Assembly: GCF_000009765.2 (NCBI RefSeq)
Contig: NC_003155.5
Coordinates: 7,874,001 to 7,938,000 of the forward strand
DNA length: 64,000 nucleotides
Direction of reading: 5' to 3'
Origin: Streptomyces avermitilis MA-4680 = NBRC 14893
GTDB lineage: Bacteria > Actinomycetota > Actinomycetes > Streptomycetales > Streptomycetaceae
The position numbers were made by a program, and so were the translations under genes. This document shows positions 45,083 to 53,800 of this stretch, in pieces. Numbering within the stretch: the stretch's first letter is position 1; the number at the start of each line of letters is the position of its first letter. The notes beneath the pieces were generated by a model. The model was given only the letters and a program-made list of their open reading frames with translations. It was not told the origin of the DNA and did no database searches.

Positions 45083-45976
45083 TCAATGCGGCTGGAGATC
45101 CCGCTGCCGCTCCGCCTCCGCGGAGCCCCGCGGCATCGCCGGGTGCAGTCCGAGGAGGACGATGCCCAGCACGACCGCCGCGAGCCCCGCCGCCTCCCAG
45201 GCGAGCGCCCCGGTGTCCGTGCGCAGCTGGTCGCCGAGGAAGCCCACCCCGCAGACGATTCCGGCCAGCGGCTGGGCCGCGGTGAGGGCCGGCAGGGACA
45301 TCCGCAGCGGCGCCGTCTCGAACGCGCTCTGCACCAGCACCAGCCCGGTCACACCGAGGGCCAGCACCGCGTACGGCTGCCAGCCGGTGACCAGCTCCGG
45401 CCAGCCGCCCTCGCTGAACCGCTGCCCGCTGACCCGGGTGAGCGCGTCCTGCACGCCGTACAGCAGGCCCGCCGCGAGCGACAGGAGCACGGGGGCGGCG
45501 CTCAGCCGCGACTGCTTCGCGTAGGTCGTCAGCAGCAGCGCGAACCCGACCATCACGCCGATGATCACCCAGTGCCGTAGGGGATTCGTGACCGCGTCGC
45601 CGCCGGTCGGCTGGCCGGCGACGATGAACGCCGTGACGCCGCCCGCGAGCAGCGCGAGCCCCGCCCAGCCCTGGCGTCCCAGCGGCTGCTTGGTCTGCCG
45701 GCGGGAGAGGCCCAGCGCGAAGAGCAGGTTCGTGGCGAGCAGCGGCTCGACCAGCGACAGCTCGCCATGGGCCAGGGCGACCGCACCGAGCACCATGCCG
45801 ACCACCATGAACCCGATGCCGCCGAGCCAGCGCCGCACATGCATCAGGTCCAGGAGCAGTCTGGGCGAGAGGAAGTCGCTCAGCGGAGCATGCTGGGCCG
45901 CGTTCTGCTGGAGCACGAACCCGATGCCCAGGCAGAAGGCCGCGCTCACGGCGAGAACCAGAACCAGTACCGACAC
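45083..45976 (-). CDS. DMT-superfamily transporter
   Basis: 297 aa from GTG 45976, chosen because GAGG lies 8 bases upstream; GTG 46006 would add ten residues. About nine hydrophobic helices (LVLVLAVSAAFCLGIGFVL, GGIGFMVVGMVLGAVALA, LSLVEPLLATNLLFALGL, AVLALGVTGLVLVQSAF). The SLVEPLLATNLLFALGLSRRQT loop is typical of this DMT group in actinobacteria. Substrate unknown. Confidence 0.85.
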   Translation of the reverse strand: MSVLVLVLAVSAAFCLGIGFVLQQNAAQHAPLSDFLSPRLLLDLMHVRRWLGGIGFMVVGMVLGAVALAHGELSLVEPLLATNLLFALGLSRRQTKQPLGRQGWAGLALLAGGVTAFIVAGQPTGGDAVTNPLRHWVIIGVMVGFALLLTTYAKQSRLSAAPVLLSLAAGLLYGVQDALTRVSGQRFSEGGWPELVTGWQPYAVLALGVTGLVLVQSAFETAPLRMSLPALTAAQPLAGIVCGVGFLGDQLRTDTGALAWEAAGLAAVVLGIVLLGLHPAMPRGSAEAERQRDLQPH

Positions 45977-46117
45977 GCTGCGTACCTCGAAACTCAGCGG
46001 GGCCACGGGATGCGCCGACTGTAGCGCTCCCCGCTGTGAGTTGCCGTGAGAGTACCCACAACCCGGCAGTTGACTCGCTCACTCTTGTACCGAAGGATCT
46101 GACCGATCAGTAACAAC

Positions 46118-46135
46118 GTACCGACTGGTGGTCAT
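46118..46135. promoter_or_regulatory. TetR-type operator GTACCGACTGGTGGTCAT
   Basis: Shares TACCGACTGGT with the site at 36892 and the related palindrome at 42395. It lies 53 bases upstream of the FAD-binding dehydrogenase. A separate small palindrome CTGACCGATCAG is just before it (46100-46111). Confidence 0.55.
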
Positions 46136-46187
46136 GCCGGACCGGCTCGCGGTCGTGGCTGCTCGGTCATGTCGAGAGGACGGGCGA

Positions 46188-47843
46188 ATGGCCCACGACG
46201 CAGACGTCATCGTGATCGGCGCCGGCCTGGCAGGGCTCGCGGCGACCGCGGAGCTGGTGGACGCGGGCCGCAAGGTGATCCTTCTCGACCAGGAGCCGGA
46301 GCAGTCGATGGGCGGCCAGGCCTTCTGGTCGTTCGGCGGGCTCTTCTTCGTCGACTCGCCCGAGCAGCGCCGTCTGCGGATCAAGGACAGCCACGCGCTC
46401 GCCCTCCAGGACTGGATGGGAACGGCCGGTTTCGACCGTCCCGAGGACCACTGGCCGCGCAAGTGGGCCGAGGCGTACGTCGACTTCGCGGCCGGTGAGA
46501 AGCGGGCCTGGCTGCACCGGCAGGGGGTGCGCTTCTTCCCGGTGGTCGGCTGGGCGGAGCGCGGCGGCTACGACGCCAACGGACACGGCAACTCGGTGCC
46601 GCGCTTCCACATCACCTGGGGGACCGGACCCGGGCTGATCGAGCCGTTCGTGCGGCGGGTGCGGGCGGGGGTCGCGCGGGGACTGGTCGAGCTGAGGTTC
46701 CGCCACCGGGTCACCGGTCTGTCGCGCAGCGCGGGCGCCGTGGACACCGTCACGGGTGAGGTGCTGGAGGCGTCGGACATCCAGCGGGGCCGGGCCAGCA
46801 GCCGCGAGGTCACCGGAGCCTTCGAGCTCACGGCCCAGGCGGTGATCGTCACCTCGGGCGGCATCGGCGGCAACCACGACCTCGTCCGCGCGAACTGGCC
46901 GGAGCGGCTGGGCAGGGCCCCGGAGAAGATGATCTCGGGTGTGCCCGCGCACGTCGACGGCAGGATGCTCGCCATCGCGGAGGGGGCGGGTGCGCGTCTG
47001 ATCAACCGCGACCGCATGTGGCACTACACCGAGGGCATCCAGAACTGGAACCCGATCTGGCACAACCACGGCATCCGCGTCCTGCCCGGCCCGTCCTCCC
47101 TGTGGTTCGACGCCCGCGGCAACCGGCTGCCCGTGCCGCTCTTCCCCGGCTTCGACACGCTCGGCACGCTCGAACACATCATGAAGACCGGGTACGACTA
47201 CACGTGGTTCGTGCTCGACCAGAAGATCATCGGCAAGGAGTTCGCCCTCTCGGGGTCCGAGCAGAACCCCGATCTGACGGGCAAGTCGATCAAGGACGTG
47301 ATCGGGCGGGCGCGGGCCGAGGTGCCGGGGCCGGTGAAGGCGTTCATGGACCACGGTGTGGACTTCGTCGTGGAGAAGGACCTGGGCGCGCTGGTGCGCG
47401 GCATGAACGCGCTGACCAAGGAACCGCTCATCGACGAGGCCGCGCTGCGCCGTGAGATCGTCGCGCGCGACCGGGAGATAGCGAACCCCTTCACCAAGGA
47501 CCTCCAGGTGACGGCGATGCGCGGGGCCCGCAGGTTCCTCGGCGACAAGCTGATCCGCACGGCCGCCCCGCACCGCATCCTCGACCCCAAGGCGGGTCCG
47601 CTGATCGCCGTGCGCCTCAACATCCTCACCCGCAAGACGCTCGGCGGCCTGGAGACGGACCTCTCGTCGCGGGTGCTGACCGAGGGCGGCGCCCCGCTGG
47701 AGGGCGTGTACGCGGCCGGCGAGGCCGCCGGGTTCGGCGGCGGCGGCGTCCACGGCTACCGGTCTCTGGAGGGCACGTTCCTGGGCGGCTGGCTGTTCTC
47801 GGGCCGCACGGTGGGCCGGGCGGCGGCACAGGCCGTGGGCTGA
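46188..47843 (+). CDS. FAD-binding dehydrogenase (succinate/3-ketosteroid dehydrogenase-like)
   Basis: 551 aa from ATG 46188 (GAGAGGA upstream). The N-terminal FAD motif is VIVIGAGLAGLAATAELVDAG, and the C-terminal FAD contact is YAAGEAAGFGGGGVHGYRSLEGTF. It matches the actinobacterial FAD-binding dehydrogenase group related to 3-ketosteroid-delta1-dehydrogenases and fumarate reductase flavoproteins. The exact substrate is not shown. The regulatory site at 46118 links it to the acyl-CoA regulon. Confidence 0.92.
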   Translation: MAHDADVIVIGAGLAGLAATAELVDAGRKVILLDQEPEQSMGGQAFWSFGGLFFVDSPEQRRLRIKDSHALALQDWMGTAGFDRPEDHWPRKWAEAYVDFAAGEKRAWLHRQGVRFFPVVGWAERGGYDANGHGNSVPRFHITWGTGPGLIEPFVRRVRAGVARGLVELRFRHRVTGLSRSAGAVDTVTGEVLEASDIQRGRASSREVTGAFELTAQAVIVTSGGIGGNHDLVRANWPERLGRAPEKMISGVPAHVDGRMLAIAEGAGARLINRDRMWHYTEGIQNWNPIWHNHGIRVLPGPSSLWFDARGNRLPVPLFPGFDTLGTLEHIMKTGYDYTWFVLDQKIIGKEFALSGSEQNPDLTGKSIKDVIGRARAEVPGPVKAFMDHGVDFVVEKDLGALVRGMNALTKEPLIDEAALRREIVARDREIANPFTKDLQVTAMRGARRFLGDKLIRTAAPHRILDPKAGPLIAVRLNILTRKTLGGLETDLSSRVLTEGGAPLEGVYAAGEAAGFGGGGVHGYRSLEGTFLGGWLFSGRTVGRAAAQAVG

Positions 47844-48312
47844 GACGCGGGCCAGGGTGCGGGCGGTGGACTGAGGCGGGCCGGACCTGGGTCGTGGGCC
47901 GGGTCCGAGGGGCTTCGGCAGCACCTCCCGCGCCCGCCTGCCCGCGACCGCCGCGCCCGCCTGCCCGCGACCGACGGCACGCGGAACTCAGGCGGTGGCC
48001 GGTGTCCGGTGTCCGGTGGCGTGCGCCCCGCGCTCGCGGCGTGTGGCGGCCCGGTGTCCGAAAGGAGCGCCGGACGCCGCCAGACGCACGGTGTACTGAC
48101 GGTGGCCGTATGCCAAGCGCTCTCGGCGCACGGCGACCGTCTACCGCCCGACTGCCGTCCGCAGCACAGTGCCCCGCACCCGTCAAGTCGCCTGCACCAA
48201 AGGCACGTTGACACGTGTAGGCCCCTGGGTGCCCTTGACTGGAAGCGTTGGCTGAGGGTTTGCTGTCCGTGATCAGTTACTGACAAACCGCGCCCTGTGA
48301 GGAACCCCCGCG
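47844..48312. other. 469-base intergenic region, with a 22-base tandem duplication and a hairpin
   Basis: No convincing gene. CGCGCCCGCCTGCCCGCGAC plus two bases occurs at 47929-47950 and again at 47952-47973, a tandem duplication. Near the right end GGTTTG (48257-48262) pairs with CAAACC (48284-48289) around TCAGTTACTGA, a possible regulator site just before the gene at 48313. Confidence 0.6.
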
Positions 48313-49263
48313 GTGCCCCCACCCCCACCCCCACTCGGCCGTGGTCGCAAGCGTGCGGCCCATGCCTTCGACGCGGCGCTCGACGACGCCGAACTCGTCG
48401 CCTCCCGCGCCTCGTTGACCCAGGGGCGATGGGCCCCCGTGCGCGCGCTGCTCGCCGCGACCCGCGACGACTGGGACCGTCGGGGACACCGCGTCACCGT
48501 CCTGGCGCAGGAGTCCGCCGCCCTTCCCTGGGCGCGCGAATGGCAGCTCGCCGAACCCGAGTCCCCCTGCGCCGCCGTACTGCTCGCCTGCGCCACCGTC
48601 CACCGCGCCCTGAACGGCAAGGAGCGCCCGCAGACGGCACGCGAGGCCTGCCACGCCGCGGCCGCCCTCGCCCCCGACGACCCCACACCGTGGCTCGGCC
48701 TGCTGATACTGGAGCGCTCACTCGGCACCGACGAGGACGTGGTCCGCCTCTTCGACGAGGTCCGCCACCGCTGCCCCGACCACCACCACGCCCACCAGCT
48801 CATCGTCGCCCGGCTCGCCGAACGCCGCGCGGACGCCGGACGGGACCCGCTGCACGAGGTCTACGACTTCGCCAACTGGGCCGCCGAACAGGCCCCCGCC
48901 GACTCGCCGCTCGCGATCCTCCCGGTCGTCGCGCACGCCGAGCGCTACCGCGTCCTCGCCGCCGCCGGTGCCGAGCCCGCCGACCCGGTCGCCTCCGGGC
49001 ACTGGGTGGGGCGGCGGGCCCGCCAGGTGATGAAGGCCGCCTTCGACTGGTGGCTGGAGTGGGAGCGCGACGACCATCCGCGCCGCTTCGTCGACCTCAA
49101 CTTCCTGGCCCACGCCAAGTTCTGCGAGGGCCGTGGCGCCGAGGCCGCCGCCCTGTTCCACCGCATCGGAGAACACGCCACCCCGGCGCCGTGGTCGTAC
49201 CCGGACCGCGACCCGTACCAAGCCTTCAGCGCCGCACGCGCCAGCGCGCTCGGCGCCCCCTGA
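48313..49263 (+). CDS. Conserved hypothetical protein, helical repeat-like
   Basis: 316 aa from GTG 48313. All-helical sequence with TPR-like packing (ACATVHRALNGKERPQTAREACHAAAALAPDDPTPWLGLLIL, then KVF/RR blocks and FLAHAKFCEGRGAEAAALFHRIG). No enzyme motif. Begins with a run of prolines. Co-directional with an APC permease gene 114 bases downstream. Confidence 0.78.
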   Translation: MPPPPPPLGRGRKRAAHAFDAALDDAELVASRASLTQGRWAPVRALLAATRDDWDRRGHRVTVLAQESAALPWAREWQLAEPESPCAAVLLACATVHRALNGKERPQTAREACHAAAALAPDDPTPWLGLLILERSLGTDEDVVRLFDEVRHRCPDHHHAHQLIVARLAERRADAGRDPLHEVYDFANWAAEQAPADSPLAILPVVAHAERYRVLAAAGAEPADPVASGHWVGRRARQVMKAAFDWWLEWERDDHPRRFVDLNFLAHAKFCEGRGAEAAALFHRIGEHATPAPWSYPDRDPYQAFSAARASALGAP

Positions 49264-49321
49264 ACGGCCGCCGGCCGTCGGCCCCCGACCGCCGGCCCCC
49301 GAGACATCACCTCGCACCCCA

Positions 49322-49357
49322 GCCGAGACATCAGCCGAGACATCGGCCGAGACACCA
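49322..49357. repeat. Three tandem copies of GCCGAGACATCA
   Basis: GCCGAGACATCA (49322-49333), GCCGAGACATCG (49334-49345) and GCCGAGACACCA (49346-49357), with a further CCGAGACATCA a few bases upstream (49299-49309). They fill the short gap before the APC permease start. Confidence 0.75.
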
Positions 49358-49377
49358 GTGGAGAGGACAACCCCGCC

Positions 49378-50940
49378 ATGACGACGGGCAGTTCGAGCAC
49401 GAGTGAGAGCAGACCAGCGAACAGGTCCGCCGTCGCGGACGACATCAGCACCTTCAAGGGACAGGAACGCGCTCTGCGCGCCGACCGGCTCGGCACGGCG
49501 GGCCTGTTGCTGTCCGTGCTCGCCGCGACCGCCCCTCTCATGGTGGTCGCGGGTGTCATGCCCACTACATTCGGGGTCATGGGCATCGTCGGCCAGCCCC
49601 TGCTCTTCGTCGTCCTCGGCGCGGTGCTGGCCCTCTTCTCCCTGGGGTACGCGGAGATGAGCCGCCACGTCCACAACGCGGGCGCCTTCTACGCCTACAT
49701 CTCGCGCGGCCTCGGCGGCACGGCGGGCGCGGGTGCCGCGGCGGTCGCACTCGTCGCCTACAGCGCGCTCCAGTTCGCCATCTACGGCATCTTCGGCTTC
49801 GAGGTCTCGGGTCTGTGCGCCACCTACCTCGAACTCCAGGTCGCCTGGTGGATCCCGGCGCTGGCGGCCGTCCTCGCCGTCGGCGCGCTCGGCCTGCTGA
49901 AGATCGACGTCAACGCGCGCGTGCTCGGCGTGCTGCTGCTCATCGAGGTCGTCCTCGTCGTCGTGTTCGACATCGCGGCGGTCGCCGACCCCGCCAAGGA
50001 AGGCCTGTCGCTGCACGCCTTCAACCCGGACACCCTCACCGGTGCGGGCGTCGGCACCGCGCTCTGCTTCTGCGTCGCCGCCTTCCTCGGCTTCGAACAG
50101 GCCCCCGTCTACGCCGAGGAGACCAGCCGCCCGGACGTCCTCGTGCCGCGCGTGATGTTCCTCGCGATCGGCTTCGTCGCCGTCTTCTTCGCGGTCAGCT
50201 GCTGGGCGTTCACGGTCGCCGCCGGTCCCTCCACCATCGTGGCCGCCGCCCAGAAACAGAGCGCGGGCCTGCTCTTCCAGCTGACGGAGTCCCGGCTCGG
50301 CGGCACCTTCACCGACGTACTGCACGTGCTCTTCGTGACCGGCATGTTCGCGGCGATGCTCAGCTTCCACAACGTGGTCGCGCGGTACGCCTTCGCGATG
50401 GGCCGCGAGGGACTCCTGCCCGCCGCCTTCGGCCGTACGACGGGCGCGAGCGGCGCCCCCGGTACGGGCTCGCTCCTTCAGACGGCCGTGTCGGCGGTGA
50501 TCGTCATCGCCTTCGCGATGGCCGACGACAAGCCGGCCGGCGACCCGACCGCGCCCGTGCTGCACCTGTTCACCTGGTTCGGCAGCGTCGGGGCGCTCGG
50601 CGTCACCCTGCTGATGGTGGCGGCCTCCCTGTCCGTGATCGTCTTCTTCGCCCGCCGCGGCGCCGCCCGCGCACAGGCCTGGCGGCTGGCCACGTCCGCG
50701 GTGTCGGGGGCCGCGCTGCTCGTGATCGTGGGCTACACGGTCAAGGACTTCGGCGTACTGGTCGGAACGGGACCGGACTCCGCGCTCGGCTGGGTGCTCC
50801 CGGCGATCATCGGGGTGGCCCTGGTCCTCGGCCTGGCGCAGGGACTGGTCCTGCGCTCCCGTAAGCCCCAGGCGCATGCCCGTATCGGGCTGGACAACGA
50901 GGCGTTCCAGCTGGACAAGGCGGCGGAGTCGGCGACCTGA
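49378..50940 (+). CDS. APC-family amino acid/polyamine permease
   Basis: 520 aa with about 12 membrane helices. Characteristic features: VLAATAPLMVVAGVMPTTFGVMG in helix 1, SRGLGGTAGAGAAAVAL, GFEQAPVYAEET in helix 6 and FHNVVARYAFAMGREGLLP. Family members import amino acids or amines with protons. Start ATG 49378 with GGAGAGG upstream. No metabolic gene next to it identifies the substrate. Confidence 0.9.
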   Translation: MTTGSSSTSESRPANRSAVADDISTFKGQERALRADRLGTAGLLLSVLAATAPLMVVAGVMPTTFGVMGIVGQPLLFVVLGAVLALFSLGYAEMSRHVHNAGAFYAYISRGLGGTAGAGAAAVALVAYSALQFAIYGIFGFEVSGLCATYLELQVAWWIPALAAVLAVGALGLLKIDVNARVLGVLLLIEVVLVVVFDIAAVADPAKEGLSLHAFNPDTLTGAGVGTALCFCVAAFLGFEQAPVYAEETSRPDVLVPRVMFLAIGFVAVFFAVSCWAFTVAAGPSTIVAAAQKQSAGLLFQLTESRLGGTFTDVLHVLFVTGMFAAMLSFHNVVARYAFAMGREGLLPAAFGRTTGASGAPGTGSLLQTAVSAVIVIAFAMADDKPAGDPTAPVLHLFTWFGSVGALGVTLLMVAASLSVIVFFARRGAARAQAWRLATSAVSGAALLVIVGYTVKDFGVLVGTGPDSALGWVLPAIIGVALVLGLAQGLVLRSRKPQAHARIGLDNEAFQLDKAAESAT

Positions 50941-51076
50941 ACCGCGCCCCCGCGCCGCGATCCCGCTTCCCGCGCACCCGGCGATCCCTGAAATCCCGGT
51001 GAGAAGTGGTTACGGAATTCTGACGAGCACCCGTCTGCCCTGGCCTCAAGGGGGTGGCGGGTGCTCGAATCATGGT

Positions 51077-51850
51077 GTGAACCCTGAACATCCCGAAGAG
51101 CGGGAAGCACCGGAGCCCGAGAAGCGGGAGGCACCGGAGCCCGAGGGGCGGGGCACCCCGATCGGGCGCCGGGTCCTCCTCGGCACCCTCGGCCTCGGCG
51201 CGCTCGGTGTCGTCGCCGCGCCCGTGCTCCAGCGAGGAATGGAGTCCGTCCTCGCCGGAGCGGCCGAGAAGGACCCGACGGGCCTGACCGGTCTGCTGCC
51301 CAACGGCGGGGGCTTTCGCTACTACTCGGTGACGTCGTCGGTCCCGCACAAGGGGGAGGCGAACTACCGCCTCACGATCGACGGCCTGGTCGACCACCCG
51401 ACGTCGTTCACCCTGGCCGATCTGCGGGCCCTGCCGCAGACCCGGCTCGTGCGCGACGTCCAGTGCGTCACCGGCTGGCGGGTGCCGGGGACGCCGTTCG
51501 AGGGCGTACGTCTGTCCCGGCTGCTGGACGCGGCGGGCGTCCGCTCCTCCGCCAGGGCGGTCCGCTTCACCTGCTTCGACGGGGCGTACACCGAGAGCCT
51601 GACGCTCGCGCAGGCCCGCCGCGCGGACGTCCTGGTCGCCCTGCGCATGCAGGACAAGCCCCTGGGCCACAACCACGGCGGCCCCGTCCGCCTGTACGTC
51701 GCCCCCATGTACTTCTACAAGTCCGCCAAGTGGCTCTCCGGCATCACCGTCACCGAGGACGTCCGTCCCGGGTACTGGGAGGACCGGGGATACGACGTGG
51801 ACGCCTGGGTGGGCAAGTCGAACGGGCGGGACGATGACCCTACGAGCTGA
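51077..51850 (+). CDS. Tat-exported molybdopterin-dependent oxidoreductase (sulfite oxidase fold)
   Basis: 257 aa from GTG 51077. A duplicated EREAPEPEKREAPEPEG stretch precedes a Tat signal (IGRRVLLGTLGLGALGVVAA). The mature domain has the Mo-cofactor cysteine in VRDVQCVTGWRVPGTPFEG, followed by LGHNHGGPVRLYVAPMYFYKSAKWLSGI, typical of MsrP/YedY-like and related sulfite oxidase-fold proteins. It overlaps the next gene, a cytochrome b, by 17 bases; the pair likely moves electrons between the quinone pool and an outside substrate. Confidence 0.9.
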   Translation: MNPEHPEEREAPEPEKREAPEPEGRGTPIGRRVLLGTLGLGALGVVAAPVLQRGMESVLAGAAEKDPTGLTGLLPNGGGFRYYSVTSSVPHKGEANYRLTIDGLVDHPTSFTLADLRALPQTRLVRDVQCVTGWRVPGTPFEGVRLSRLLDAAGVRSSARAVRFTCFDGAYTESLTLAQARRADVLVALRMQDKPLGHNHGGPVRLYVAPMYFYKSAKWLSGITVTEDVRPGYWEDRGYDVDAWVGKSNGRDDDPTS

Positions 51851-52490
51851 CGCCCCCGCCCCCGCCGTGTCCTCACGGGTACGGCGCTTCACGCGCGCGG
51901 AGCGCTGGGTGCACCGGGTGACGGCCGCGCTGATGGGCGTGTGCGTGGTGACGGCCGCCTGCCTGTACATCCCCGTTTTCGCGGAACTGGTGGGGCGCCG
52001 GGACCTGGTCGTACGGGTCCACGAGTGGGCGGGGCTGCTGCTGCCGGCCCCGGTGCTCGCGGGGCTGGCGTCGCGCGCGTTCCGGTCGGACCTGGGTCAC
52101 CTCAACCGCTGGGGCCCGCACGACCGGGTCTGGCTGCGGGCGGTCCTGCGCCGCGACGCCCGGCCCTCGTCCCGTCCGGCGGCGAAGTTCAATGCGGGCC
52201 AGAAGACGTATGCGGCGTGGATCGCGGGAGCGTCCCTGGTGATGGTGGGCACGGGGCTGCTGATGTGGTTCACCCACCTCACGCCGCTGATGTGGCGCAC
52301 GTCGGCGACGTTCGTCCACGACTGGCTGGCCCTGACGATCGGCGTCGTCCTCGCGGGCCACATCGGCATGGCCCTGGCCGACCCGGAGGCCCGCCGCGGC
52401 CTGCGCACGGGCTCGGTGAGCCGGGAGTGGGCCAGCCAGGAACACCCCCTGTGGCGCGAAGGCCCTCCGGGCGGGGACCGGCGGGGGTGA
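51834..52490 (+). CDS. Cytochrome b/b6-like membrane protein, partner of the molybdopterin enzyme
   Basis: 218 aa with four to five helices. Heme-ligand histidines are likely in RWVHRVTAALMG, VVRVHEWAGLLLP, TFVHDWLALTIG and LAGHIGMALAD, the pattern of formate dehydrogenase gamma-like and thiosulfate reductase cytochrome b proteins. The KFNAGQKTYAAWIAG block is typical. ATG 51834 overlaps the preceding coding sequence. Confidence 0.9.
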   Translation: MTLRADAPAPAVSSRVRRFTRAERWVHRVTAALMGVCVVTAACLYIPVFAELVGRRDLVVRVHEWAGLLLPAPVLAGLASRAFRSDLGHLNRWGPHDRVWLRAVLRRDARPSSRPAAKFNAGQKTYAAWIAGASLVMVGTGLLMWFTHLTPLMWRTSATFVHDWLALTIGVVLAGHIGMALADPEARRGLRTGSVSREWASQEHPLWREGPPGGDRRG

Positions 52491-52543
52491 CGCTGCGGCG
52501 TCCTGTTCGTGGCCGCACCGCCGAAGAACGCGCGGAACGTCCC

Positions 52544-52697
52544 GCCGCGAGGGGTCCCGCCGCGACAGGTATCGCCGCGACAGGTACTGCCACGGCGGGT
52601 ACTGCCGCGAGGGGTATCGCCGCGACAGGTATCGCCACGGCGGGTACCGCCCACGGCGGGTATCGCCGCGACAGGTACTCCACGGCGGGTACCGCCA
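52544..52697. repeat. 15-bp minisatellite of about ten degenerate copies
   Basis: Units alternate between GCCGCGACAGGTATC, GCCGCGAGGGGTATC and GCCACGGCGGGTACT forms, mostly 15 bases with one 16-base and one 14-base copy. It occupies most of the gap between the cytochrome b gene and the convergent idonate dehydrogenase gene. All frames stay open because the unit is a multiple of three, but no start site or protein character supports translation. Confidence 0.85.
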
Positions 52698-52762
52698 CGC
52701 TGGCCGTACCCGGCGGCGCCGAACCCGCCGCGCGCCGGCGGCGGGGACCCGGTCCCGGCCCC

Positions 52763-53788
52763 TCAGACCCCGAAGTCCAGCAGCACCTTGCACGCCTCAC
52801 CGCGGTCCGCGGCCAGCGCGAACGCCGACTCCGCCTCCTCGAGCGGAACCACCGCGCTGATCAGGGAGTCGAACGCCGGCTCACGCGCCAGCAGGGTCAG
52901 CGCCTCGTCGAACTCGTCGGCGAAGCGGAACGCTCCCCGCAGTTCGATCTCCCGGCTGACCACCAGGTTCCCGGCGAACGGCGTCTGTCCGGGCGGCAGC
53001 ATGCCCAGCTGGACGACCACCCCACCACGCCGCACCAGGCGCAGGCAGGTGTCAAGACCCGCGGCAACCCCGGACGCCTCGACGGCCACGTCGACCGAGT
53101 CCGGCCACCCGGCGTCGGCCGGATCGTCGGCGCGTACGACGTCGTCCGCGCCCACCCCGGCGGCGTACGACAGCGCCCGCGGCAGCAGATCCGTCACCGT
53201 CACCCGCCCCGCTCCGGCGGCCTTCGCCGCGGCCACCACCAGGCACCCGATCGGCCCGGCCCCCGTCACGAGCACCGGCCGGCCGGCCACCGGCCCCGCC
53301 CGCCGTACCGCGTGCAACGCCACCGACAGCGGCTCCGCGAGCGCGGCCCGCCGCAGATCCAGCCCCTCCGGCAGCGCCCTCACCTGCGCGGCGGGTACCA
53401 CGACCCGCGCGGCGAACCCGCCCTGGACGTGCGGCATACGGGCCGCGCTGCCCAGATAGCGGGTGTCCCGGCACACGTTCGCCCGGCCGTCCGCGCACTC
53501 CGGACACACCCCGCACGGCGTCGCCGGGTGCACGGCCACGGCCGTACCCGGCGCGGGACCGGCGGCCCCGGGCCCGTACGAGAGGACCGTCCCCACCACC
53601 TCGTGCCCGAGCACCATCGGCTCCCGCAGCCGGAAGTCCCCGACTCCGCCGTGCCGCCAGTAGTGCAGGTCGGAGCCGCATACGCCGCCGTAACGGACGG
53701 CGACCAGCGCCTGCCCCGGTCCGGCGGCCGGCTCGGGCAGTTCGTCGACCCGCAGGTCGCCCCGACCGTGGATCACACAACCGAGCAT
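52763..53788 (-). CDS. idnD: L-idonate 5-dehydrogenase
   Basis: 341 aa. Zinc medium-chain dehydrogenase: catalytic residues in GVCGSDLHYW and GHEVVGTV, structural zinc cysteines in CGVCPECADGRANVC, Rossmann motif TGAGPIGCLV. The sequence and its place in a gluconate operon identify it as idonate 5-dehydrogenase (L-idonate to 5-ketogluconate). Last gene of the gntK-gntP-idnO-idnD transcript; 12 bases after idnO. Confidence 0.9.
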   Translation of the reverse strand: MLGCVIHGRGDLRVDELPEPAAGPGQALVAVRYGGVCGSDLHYWRHGGVGDFRLREPMVLGHEVVGTVLSYGPGAAGPAPGTAVAVHPATPCGVCPECADGRANVCRDTRYLGSAARMPHVQGGFAARVVVPAAQVRALPEGLDLRRAALAEPLSVALHAVRRAGPVAGRPVLVTGAGPIGCLVVAAAKAAGAGRVTVTDLLPRALSYAAGVGADDVVRADDPADAGWPDSVDVAVEASGVAAGLDTCLRLVRRGGVVVQLGMLPPGQTPFAGNLVVSREIELRGAFRFADEFDEALTLLAREPAFDSLISAVVPLEEAESAFALAADRGEACKVLLDFGV

Positions 53789-53800
53789 CGTCCGGCCTCT

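Noticed and set aside
48009..48272. Open frame of 87 codons in the 469-base gap
   Set aside because: Skewed composition and no ribosome site; overlaps the duplication and putative operator.
52544..52697. Possible CRISPR array
   Set aside because: Units are contiguous 15-mers with no spacers and no cas genes nearby; a minisatellite fits better.
52509..53459. Open frame running from the minisatellite into the idonate dehydrogenase region
   Set aside because: Repetitive Pro/Arg/Val peptide then antisense of a clear dehydrogenase gene; not a real protein.
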